From positions 1-6,932 of the forward strand of contig CAYFHQ010000150.1 of assembly GCA_964342805.1 (NCBI GenBank): a stretch of 6,932 bases of DNA. The letters run 5' to 3'. Source of the DNA: CAYFHQ01 sp964342805 (lineage in GTDB: Bacteria; Bacillota; Clostridia; Peptostreptococcales; Acidaminobacteraceae). This document shows positions 1 to 4,885 of this stretch, piece after piece (position 1 is the first letter of the stretch; each line of letters starts with the position of its first letter). Under the pieces are notes generated by a model. That model was not told the origin of the DNA and did not search any database. It was given only the letters and a program-made list of their open reading frames with translations. Both the position numbers and the translations under genes were made by a program.

Positions 1-26
1 TATATCATAAAATTTAGATTTGGGCC

Positions 27-55
27 TTGATTGATATGGGAATAAATGGTAAATT
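27..55 (+). promoter_or_regulatory. Possible weak promoter of the SSB gene
   Basis: TTGATT (27-32) and TAAATT (50-55) are 17 bp apart; each matches 4 of 6 consensus bases. The predicted transcript would begin near 62, just before the AAGGAGG ribosome site, so the leader would be very short. This is inference from consensus only, and a stronger promoter may lie left of the window. Confidence 0.3.
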
Positions 56-76
56 ATGGATAAAAGGAGGTTCACT

Positions 77-469
77 ATGAACAATGTAAGTATTATAGGT
101 CGATTAACGGCCGATCCAGACACCAAGCAAACGGCCAGTGGGTTCACCTTCTCACGATTTTCTGTGGCCATCGACAGGCCGTATTCCAGAAGTAGGAAGG
201 AAGAGCGGGAGGGTGACGGCAAACAAACAGCAGACTTTCCCCGTGTGGTTGTCTGGGGGAAACAAGCGGAAATGGCAGAACGCTATCTAAAGAAGGGGCG
301 CCTAGTTGGTGTGGAAGGGGCCATTGTGACGGGTTCTTATGACAAGGAAGACGGAAGCCGCGTCTTTACAACAGAAATCAACGCCAACCGTATCCGTTTC
401 CTTGATAAAATGGCAAAGGTGGAGGCGGACACCTCCGTCCTCAATGACGAACAAGTTGTTCCCTTTTAG
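77..469 (+). CDS. ssb: Single-stranded DNA-binding protein, compact form
   Basis: This 130-residue OB-fold protein should coat single-stranded DNA during replication, repair or recombination. The N-terminus (NNVSIIGRLTADP), the core VVVWGKQAE (57-65) and AERYLKKGRLVGVEG (67-81) are classical bacterial SSB signatures. The C-terminus, DEQVVPF, keeps the acidic tip ending in Pro-Phe that binds partner proteins. The start at 77 is preferred over an in-frame ATG at 56 because AAGGAGG (63-69) sits 7 bases before it and homology begins there. Typical SSBs are about 160-180 residues; here the OB fold ends near residue 110 and the flexible Gly/Gln-rich linker is almost absent. The gene is not flanked by rpsF and rpsR, so it is probably a secondary SSB paralog. 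A terminator follows 50 bases downstream. Confidence 0.93.
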   Translation: MNNVSIIGRLTADPDTKQTASGFTFSRFSVAIDRPYSRSRKEEREGDGKQTADFPRVVVWGKQAEMAERYLKKGRLVGVEGAIVTGSYDKEDGSRVFTTEINANRIRFLDKMAKVEADTSVLNDEQVVPF

Positions 470-490
470 TAAGGAGTCCTGCTAGAAGTG

Positions 491-499
491 TGCTATACT
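491..499 (+). promoter_or_regulatory. Extended -10 promoter ahead of the PHP gene
   Basis: TGCTATACT is a TG-N-TATACT extended -10 element (hexamer at 494-499); no convincing -35 is present 16-18 bp upstream. Transcription would start near 506. It lies before the 520-554 terminator, so RNA from it must pass that terminator to reach the phosphatase gene. Assigned by consensus only. Confidence 0.4.
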
Positions 500-519
500 A
501 TCGGTAATGTGAACTGATC

Positions 520-554
520 ACCCTGATGATTTCATCAGGGTTTTTCTTTTTTTT
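520..554 (+). terminator. Rho-independent terminator after ssb, abutting the next ribosome site
   Basis: The arms ACCCTGATGA (520-529) and TCATCAGGGT (532-541) form a 9-10 bp stem with a tiny loop, followed by a T-rich run (541-554) broken by one C. It should end the ssb transcript. The T-run runs straight into the GGAGGT ribosome site (555-560) of the next gene, so it sits in that gene's leader if the promoter at 491-499 is used. Confidence 0.88.
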
Positions 555-563
555 GGAGGTCCT

Positions 564-1385
564 ATGTTTGATTATCACCTACATTCCCATTTCTCTGGGG
601 ACTGCGATGTACCCATGAGGAGCATTGTACAAGCCGCCCTGCAAGCGGGTATAGAGGAGCTGTGCTTCACAGACCATATCGATCTTGAATACATGCTGGG
701 AACGTCCTTTGAGTTTGATCCAGTTGTATATATTAAGGAAATCCAAGTCATGCAAGCTCTTGCAGGGAGGAACCTATCCATCCGAGCGGGTGTAGAAGTG
801 GGTTTACAAGCCCATGTCCTGGACAAAACCAACCAAATCGTAAGGGCCAATGCCTTTGATTTTGTCATTGCCTCCTTCCATGGGTGTGAAGGCCAGGACT
901 TCTTCTTTGGTGATTTCTTTGCAGGGAAAACACCAAAAGGTGCCTTGGAGATCTATGTGAATGAAGCCCTGAACATGCTTGAAACTTACGACAATTTTGA
1001 TGTTCTTGGACATTTGGATATCCCCAAGCGCTATAGCCAAGCGGTGGCCTCACTGGCACCTGAAAAAAGGTTGGACATGCTGCGGCCCCTATTGGAAAGG
1101 GTCATTGCCATGGGCAAGGGGATAGAAATCAATACATCGGGTTGGAGGCAACCGGTGGGTGTGTGTTTTCCAGATCCTCTTATTCTCAAGGCCTATTATG
1201 ACCTGGGCGGTCGGGTGATTACCCTGGGGTCTGACAGTCACGGGACGGACACCCTATGTGCGGACTTCTCCAGGGCAGTTGGCCTCTTAAGAGAAATTGG
1301 CTTCACGGAGGCCTATCGTTTCCACAAACGGGTGGGGAAGGCTTATCCGCTTGAAGAGTGGGTGTCAATAGACCAGAAGGCATAA
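564..1385 (+). CDS. PHP-family phosphatase, histidinol-phosphatase (HisJ/HisK) type
   Basis: A 273-residue cytoplasmic metal-dependent phosphoesterase of the PHP superfamily. The complete metal-site set is visible: HLHSH (H5, H7, H9), FTDH (H38), GVEVGL (E78), SFHG (H106), LGHLD (H150, D152) and the C-terminal GSDSH (D224, H226). Length and motif order fit the histidinol-phosphatase branch (histidinol phosphate to histidinol, histidine biosynthesis), and the substrate-pocket-like segment EINTSGWRQP (188-197) is also typical. No other his gene is nearby, so the substrate is inferred from family resemblance; a general phosphatase acting on another small phosphate ester is possible. The start is decided by GGAGGT (555-560), 3 bases before ATG 564. 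The gene appears monocistronic, or is weakly co-transcribed with the NYN gene 79 bases downstream. Confidence 0.85.
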   Translation: MFDYHLHSHFSGDCDVPMRSIVQAALQAGIEELCFTDHIDLEYMLGTSFEFDPVVYIKEIQVMQALAGRNLSIRAGVEVGLQAHVLDKTNQIVRANAFDFVIASFHGCEGQDFFFGDFFAGKTPKGALEIYVNEALNMLETYDNFDVLGHLDIPKRYSQAVASLAPEKRLDMLRPLLERVIAMGKGIEINTSGWRQPVGVCFPDPLILKAYYDLGGRVITLGSDSHGTDTLCADFSRAVGLLREIGFTEAYRFHKRVGKAYPLEEWVSIDQKA

Positions 1386-1399
1386 GTGGGACATTTCTT

Positions 1400-1426
1400 T
1401 TCTCAAAAGTCATGGTGTGGTACAAT
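1400..1426 (+). promoter_or_regulatory. Probable promoter of the NYN/LOTUS gene
   Basis: TG (1418-1419), one base, then TACAAT (1421-1426) is an extended -10 element. A weak -35 candidate, TTCTCA (1400-1405), lies 15 bp upstream. The predicted start near 1433 gives a leader of about 32 bases before ATG 1465. Consensus match only. Confidence 0.45.
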
Positions 1427-1464
1427 GTGAAAGATGGGTAAAATTCACAAAACCGAGGTGTGTG

Positions 1465-2199
1465 ATGAAGGATTTAAACAGCCAAAAGAAATTGGCCGTT
1501 CTGATTGATGCGGACAATGCCTCTCATAAGATCATTGAGGGGTTGCTTGATGAAATCGCAAAGTATGGAATATCCAGTGTAAAGCGGGTGTATGGTGACT
1601 GGACCAGTCCCAATCTCTTAGGCTGGAAGGCTGTCTTACTGGAAAACGCGCTGAATCCTGTTCAGCAGTTCAGCTATACGTCTGGGAAGAATAGCACAGA
1701 TAGTGCCTTAATCATCGACGCGATGGACCTACTGTATACGGAAAAGCTTGATGGTTTCTGTATAGTGTCCAGCGATAGTGATTTTACGCGTTTGTGCCTT
1801 CGCTTGAGGGAGTCGGGCATGCTGGTCTACGGATTTGGTGAGTCTAAAACCCCAAAAGCCTTTGTAGGTGCATGTGATAAATTTATTTTCACAGAGCTCC
1901 TCACCAAAGACGAACGCAATAAAACACGCTTTCCTATGCCAACCAAAGACCTGCAGAGTGACAAAAAACTCGTCACCCTCTTGTCCAGTGCTGTGGAAGC
2001 CTCAGCCAACGAGAATGGTTGGTCTCATTTGGGGAGTGTTGGCCAGTATATTGCCAACAAGGCACCGGACTTTGATCCCCGAAATCATGGTTACAAAAAA
2101 CTGTATGAACTCATGAAAGCAACAAAGCTTTTCCAGATCGACGAACGGTCCAGTGATAACTCACCAGCTAAGGCTGTATATGTTCGACTGAAGAAGTAG
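1465..2199 (+). CDS. NYN-domain putative RNase fused to a C-terminal OST-HTH/LOTUS domain
   Basis: The 244-residue product has two parts. Residues 8-145 form a NYN (LabA/DUF88-like, PIN-fold) nuclease domain with the expected acidic metal ligands: D15 and D17 in VLIDADNA, D79 in NSTDSALIIDAMDLL, and D104 and D106 in VSSDSDFTRL. Residues about 165-244, from LVTLLSSAVEAS through GYKKLYELMKATKLFQI to AVYVRLKK, match an OST-HTH/LOTUS domain, a winged-helix fold that binds RNA (G-quadruplex or dsRNA) in eukaryotic MARF1 and Oskar. The likely role is RNA cleavage or turnover; no bacterial substrate is evident here. ATG 1465 is chosen because GAGG (1455-1458) lies 6 bases upstream; an upstream in-frame GTG (1417) would overlap the promoter. 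Its own promoter and terminator suggest a single-gene unit. Confidence 0.88.
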   Translation: MKDLNSQKKLAVLIDADNASHKIIEGLLDEIAKYGISSVKRVYGDWTSPNLLGWKAVLLENALNPVQQFSYTSGKNSTDSALIIDAMDLLYTEKLDGFCIVSSDSDFTRLCLRLRESGMLVYGFGESKTPKAFVGACDKFIFTELLTKDERNKTRFPMPTKDLQSDKKLVTLLSSAVEASANENGWSHLGSVGQYIANKAPDFDPRNHGYKKLYELMKATKLFQIDERSSDNSPAKAVYVRLKK

Positions 2200-2235
2200 G
2201 GTCAGGGAAACGAAAACCAATATTTCTAATGTGTG

Positions 2236-2259
2236 AGGCAGCCCGCGGGCTGCCTTTTT
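2236..2259 (+). terminator. Terminator of the NYN/LOTUS gene
   Basis: A perfect 20-bp palindrome (2236-2255, AGGCAGCC-CGCG-GGCTGCCT) is followed by five T residues (2255-2259). It lies 37 bases after the NYN stop codon and faces plus-strand transcription; no T-run follows on the minus strand. Confidence 0.88.
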
Positions 2260-2263
2260 GTTG

Positions 2264-2298
2264 TGGAAAAAGGAAGGACAGCCCTGAGGGCTGTCCTT
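2264..2298 (-). terminator. Terminator of the regulator / small-frame transcript
   Basis: AAGGACAGCCC (2274-2284) and GGGCTGTCCTT (2288-2298) form an 11-bp perfect stem with a 3-base loop. Read on the minus strand it is followed by CCTTTTTCC, so it should end leftward transcription. It begins only 4 bases after the stop codon of the small open frame at 2303 and about 155 bases after the regulator stop, so the small frame lies within the regulator transcript. Confidence 0.72.
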
Positions 2299-2302
2299 AA
2301 AC

Positions 2303-2458
2303 TTAAACGTATTCAATTGCATCCAGGCGGTCTGTCAGTTGCTGGACTAATTCGTGGCGGTCACTTTCAACTGCCATGGCCAATAGCTTGGTCAAGCTTG
2401 ACCGGTAGGCAATTGCAGCAGGCTGACTGAAGGTAGCTGTTTCAAAAGAAGGGCCTAT
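2303..2458 (-). CDS. Small unrecognised open frame (51 codons) overlapping the regulator stop, no standard start
   Basis: This frame is -1 relative to the regulator and stays open from the regulator stop to TAA at 2305-2303, just before a terminator. Its product, from FETATFSQPAAIAYRSS to ESDRHELVQQLTDRLDAIEYV, looks like a real protein: one amphipathic, charged helix pair with no low-complexity sequence. No ATG or GTG lies near the 5' end. The only well-placed initiator is ATA (2458-2456), which overlaps the regulator TAG and lies 4 bases after GAGG. An internal ATG (2377-2375) would give only 24 residues and has no ribosome site. It could be a translationally coupled small protein, a C-terminal part of the regulator separated by a one-base frameshift or sequencing error, or chance. 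It has no signal peptide, so it does not resemble an exported pheromone precursor. I do not recognise the family. Confidence 0.42.
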   Translation of the reverse strand: MGPSFETATFSQPAAIAYRSSLTKLLAMAVESDRHELVQQLTDRLDAIEYV

Positions 2459-3627
2459 ATTTCCTCACGGACGGTCTCCAGGGTATCCGATCCTTTAAGT
2501 ATGTTGAAATGGTGGTCGACCACAGTCACATAGCCGTTGGAGTCCCCCTTGTCCCTAAAGGAGTGGAGGGCCTTTTTTGTCCATTCTTCAGCAGCAACCT
2601 GGTTACCTGCTATATTATACATTCCCCCCAGCATGCAACTGAGCTCGTGGTCATACTCTGGCACTTGCTGAATATGGGTTTCCACCTGCTGAACCAGGGC
2701 GTCAATCTTTTGCTTATTGGCGTCGAAGTTAATGTCAGAAAGAACCCGGATCACTTGAATGTTTTGCTCAATTCCCTTGTCATACTGCTTGAGACGAATA
2801 AAGCCATTGGCTGCATGGGTAAAGAATTGTACGGCTTCAATGTACTCTTGCTTGCGCAGGAAACAGGCCGCTTTTACAGAAACTGCGTCATAATAGTCTG
2901 AGCCCAGGTCATCGGTAAACCGGTCAATGCTCTTTTCAATATGCTTTACAGCAGTGTCATGGTCTCCCAATAGAGAATGGATCTTAGCAGACTCCTTGTA
3001 GAAGGCATACATGTCCTTGCGACCACTGTTGGGTTTTCTTCTTTGGCACAGGTTGATAAACCGTAGGCCAATGGTTGGTTTGTGGATGGCCATGGCACCT
3101 GATGAGATTTTAGCACTCAGGCCAGGTAAAGAATTGTCATAGTGCTCCACACTGTAGTACTCAAAGGCCTTCATCTGATAGAAGAGCTGGTTGACATGCT
3201 CATTCTTTCTTTGGTAGAAGTCTCCAAAGAGCTCATAGAGTTCTGCCTTCTTCACAGGAATGTTCCATTCATACAAGAAATATTCAATTTCCTGCATGAG
3301 TTGTGTAGGCGGTTCTGACCCCGTTCGAAGGTGGGTTTTTAAGTCTTCTATGTATTGATCGGCCTGCAGTTCAGCTTGATATTCTGGGTCGCCTCCAAGT
3401 ACGTCGGAGAGGTCCAAGTCAATATCCATGTTGCGCTCTTTTGCAAAACGATTCAGGTTGTCATAAATCAGGCGAGCGTTGTCAGCGGTCAAGCGCACTT
3501 TGTCATTTTCAATGGCGCTAATGAGGTTTCTTGTGATCTTACCGCTAGTGATTTCGTACTGTTTAATACCTAAGTATTTTCTGGTCATACGGATGCGCTG
3601 ACCAACTGTTAAACCTTTGGTTTGCAT
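2455..3627 (-). CDS. XRE-type transcriptional regulator with TPR-like sensor domain
   Basis: A 390-residue cytoplasmic protein. Residues about 8-60 (VGQRIRMTRKYLGIKQYEI ... ISAIENDK) form an XRE/Cro helix-turn-helix. Residues about 105-380 are all helical and contain TPR-like repeats such as ELYELFGDFYQRK, YKESAKIHSLLGDHDTAVKHIEKSIDRF, VKAACFLRKQEYIEAVQFFTHAANGF and LGGMYNIAGNQVAAEEWTKKAL. This order and size fit the RRNPP-like class (PlcR, Rgg, NprR relatives), whose TPR part often binds a short peptide; peptide sensing here is inference. AAAGGGG (3640-3634 on the minus strand) lies 6 bases before ATG 3627, supporting this start. A strong promoter lies about 180 bases upstream, leaving a long leader. 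Its stop overlaps the small open frame 2303-2458. Target genes are unknown; autoregulation is plausible given the palindrome upstream of its promoter. Confidence 0.83.
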   Translation of the reverse strand: MQTKGLTVGQRIRMTRKYLGIKQYEITSGKITRNLISAIENDKVRLTADNARLIYDNLNRFAKERNMDIDLDLSDVLGGDPEYQAELQADQYIEDLKTHLRTGSEPPTQLMQEIEYFLYEWNIPVKKAELYELFGDFYQRKNEHVNQLFYQMKAFEYYSVEHYDNSLPGLSAKISSGAMAIHKPTIGLRFINLCQRRKPNSGRKDMYAFYKESAKIHSLLGDHDTAVKHIEKSIDRFTDDLGSDYYDAVSVKAACFLRKQEYIEAVQFFTHAANGFIRLKQYDKGIEQNIQVIRVLSDINFDANKQKIDALVQQVETHIQQVPEYDHELSCMLGGMYNIAGNQVAAEEWTKKALHSFRDKGDSNGYVTVVDHHFNILKGSDTLETVREEI

Positions 3628-3805
3628 GATGCACCCCTTTCTATCAACGTAATCATGATATAATTTTAACGATTTGATTGCATGTCACAGTTGATATGCT
3701 TTTTACTTTCCCACTCACTTAACAGTCATTTCTTTTTATTATTATACGACTGGTAATAGTGATGGACTTCAATATGACTGAAATCACACCACTCAAAACA
3801 CTTAA

Positions 3806-3835
3806 ATTATAACATAGGCAATTTCACCATGTAAA
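3806..3835 (-). promoter_or_regulatory. Promoter of the XRE/TPR regulator
   Basis: On the minus strand TTTACA (3835-3830, 5 of 6 matches) and TATAAT (3811-3806, perfect) are 18 bp apart, and the -10 is extended by TG one base upstream. The predicted start near 3799 gives a leader of about 172 bases before ATG 3627. It is the best consensus promoter in the window. Confidence 0.68.
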
Positions 3836-3847
3836 TAATTTCTATTT

Positions 3848-3863
3848 GAAATCCATGGATTTC
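3848..3863. promoter_or_regulatory. Perfect 16-bp palindrome upstream of the regulator promoter
   Basis: GAAATCCA followed at once by TGGATTTC is a perfect inverted repeat centred about 57 bases upstream of the predicted regulator transcript start. That position suits an activator site. The binding protein is unknown; autoregulation by the XRE protein is only a guess. Confidence 0.35.
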
Positions 3864-3906
3864 TAAGAGGTAACTCTGTGTTGCTCTTGATAATTCCTTC
3901 ACAGAA

Positions 3907-3953
3907 TAGGTGTGCGCTTCTGTCACACTTACACTGTGCGCTTCTGTCACAGT
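3907..3953. repeat. Two tandem 17-bp repeats forming small hairpins with identical 9-base loops
   Basis: TGTGCGCTTCTGTCACA occurs exactly at 3911-3927 and 3935-3951, a 24-base period. Each copy has TGTG/CACA arms around the same loop, CGCTTCTGT. The flanking pair differs but stays complementary (G3910-C3928 in copy 1, C3934-G3952 in copy 2), and copy 1 extends to an 8-bp stem (3907-3914 with 3924-3931, one G-T). Function is unknown; it could be a protein site, an RNA element or a REP-like dispersed repeat. Confidence 0.75.
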
Positions 3954-3956
3954 ATC

Positions 3957-3998
3957 AAAAAAAGCCCTATGATCAATAGAAATTGATCATAGGGCTTT
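3957..3998 (-). terminator. Strong terminator of the reductase operon
   Basis: AAAGCCCTATGATCAAT (3961-3977) pairs perfectly with 3982-3998 around a 4-base loop, giving a 17-bp stem. On the minus strand it is followed by a T-run (3963-3957). It lies 14 bases after the DUF1858 stop codon and ends the three-gene operon. Confidence 0.92.
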
Positions 3999-4012
3999 GA
4001 TTTACGTATAAA

Positions 4013-4195
4013 TTATTTGTTTAGGTCAGCAACCAGTTGGTCAAGATCGATACCATGGATATCAGCTGCCTGCTCCAAAGTTTCCATTTGAGAGGATGGG
4101 CAACCTAGGCAACCCATGCCTGCTGCCAATAGAACTTCTGCTGCTGTAGGTTTTGCTTGAAGAATATCTGCAATAATCATATCTTTCGTTATCAT
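4013..4195 (-). CDS. DUF1858 / hybrid-cluster-protein-associated redox-disulfide protein
   Basis: A 60-residue soluble protein matching almost end to end the small DUF1858 domain (TIGR03980 type). It has the N-terminal ITKDMIIADIL, the signature GMGCLGCPSSQMETLEQAA (26-44) with a C29-X2-C32 pair, then HGID and a C-terminal LVADLN. In this family the two cysteines are thought to form a redox-active disulfide or bind a metal or cluster; proteins of this type occur beside hybrid-cluster proteins and as the N-terminal part of ScdA/YtfE-like proteins linked to nitrosative stress and iron-sulfur repair. The start at 4195 is chosen because GAGGAGGT lies 5 bases upstream; an in-frame ATG at 4222 lies before this ribosome site. 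Last gene of the operon, 33 bases after the orphan gene. It probably shuttles electrons or thiol equivalents for the upstream reductase. Confidence 0.9.
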   Translation of the reverse strand: MITKDMIIADILQAKPTAAEVLLAAGMGCLGCPSSQMETLEQAADIHGIDLDQLVADLNK

Positions 4196-4228
4196 AATAG
4201 ACCTCCTCAGTCTTAAATACACATGTGT

Positions 4229-4885
4229 TTACTCTACTATAGACATATTATGTTTCATAGGGAAGGGGTTGTCAATGGAATTCGGTTCCACACCATACTG
4301 AACGCTTGGGTTCACTGCTGTGAAGAAGGCTTCCAGGTATACGCGACGCAGGCTATAGAACATACCCACTTGTGCTCCCCAGTGCTTTTCATGGAGACAG
4401 TGGCTTGTTTGCCATTGTAGCTCAGTATCTGTTGCTACTGTTACGGCATTGGCACGGTCACAAGGCATCCCTTCTAGGATATAGTCATTGGCAGTTTTGA
4501 AGATGTCCTGAACGTTATGGCCATCCACATTCTCTTTTGCACCATCACCATCACGGGCACCTGCAGTTGCAAAGGCTTGAGAGATCAGGTTATAGGCTTC
4601 ATCAGGTTGTGCTTCCATCACCTTGTCGATGATAAAGGCCATACGAGACTCCGTCACACGGATGCGTTCTTGCAACCAACCATGGATATTGCCCTGGTCA
4701 ATGATCTCAGCCAGGTCCTTGTCGTCTAGGAAGGGACCAAATTGGGCAATAGCTTCCTTTTGAATTTCCGATCGGTTGATCTTAGGTAGTTCACCAGTAA
4801 TGCTCAAAACGTCATGCTCTAGTCCTTCATGAAGTTGGATCTTCTTAAATAGCCAAAAGTGGATGGGGGCAAGAAATCTACTCAT
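4229..4885 (-). CDS. Unrecognised 218-residue protein of the reductase operon
   Basis: I do not recognise this family. The start at 4885 (MSRFLAPIHFW) has AAAGGAG upstream and overlaps the reductase stop by 8 bp (ATGAGTAG), implying translational coupling; an in-frame upstream ATG (4921) lies deep inside the reductase gene. The protein is soluble, with no signal peptide or membrane helix. It has only two cysteines, C142 in EGMPCDRANAV and C163 in HCLHEKHW (162-169), the latter in a cluster of three histidines and a tryptophan. Other distinctive stretches are IHFWLFKKIQLHEGLEHD (8-25), GARDGDG (109-115) and FYSLRRVYLEAFFTAVNP (176-193). The Cys/His cluster could bind metal or haem, or act as a thiol site; this is inference. 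Its position between the siroheme reductase and the redox-disulfide gene suggests a partner, substrate-handling enzyme or assembly factor. Confidence 0.82.
   Translation of the reverse strand: MSRFLAPIHFWLFKKIQLHEGLEHDVLSITGELPKINRSEIQKEAIAQFGPFLDDKDLAEIIDQGNIHGWLQERIRVTESRMAFIIDKVMEAQPDEAYNLISQAFATAGARDGDGAKENVDGHNVQDIFKTANDYILEGMPCDRANAVTVATDTELQWQTSHCLHEKHWGAQVGMFYSLRRVYLEAFFTAVNPSVQYGVEPNSIDNPFPMKHNMSIVE

Larger units (their letters stand above)
3628..3956. other. Intergenic region with regulator promoter, palindrome and tandem hairpins
   Basis: No protein gene is supported in these 330 AT-rich bases. They hold the regulator leader (about 170 bases) and promoter (3806-3835), a 16-bp palindrome (3848-3863), and two 17-bp direct repeats (3911-3951) just before the operon terminator. 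A second minus-strand TATAAT at 3746-3741 has only a poorly spaced TTGAAG (20-bp spacer) upstream and may be a secondary start. Confidence 0.7.

Noticed and set aside
2233..2430. Plus-strand 65-codon open frame after the NYN gene
   Set aside because: It begins inside the NYN terminator, passes through the second hairpin and is antisense to the better small frame on the minus strand.
2509..2901. Plus-strand 130-codon open frame antisense to the regulator
   Set aside because: It lies wholly inside the regulator gene, has no ribosome site and resembles no protein; a mirror of the real coding frame.
3911..3951. CRISPR-like array or CRP sites in the 17-bp repeats
   Set aside because: Only two copies with a 7-base spacer, so not CRISPR; the TGTG/CACA arms are 9 bases apart and the arms do not fit the TGTGA-N6-TCACA spacing of CRP.
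4219..4228. ACACATGTGT palindrome between the orphan and DUF1858 genes
   Set aside because: Ten bases only, with no promoter elements nearby in the operon direction; likely chance.
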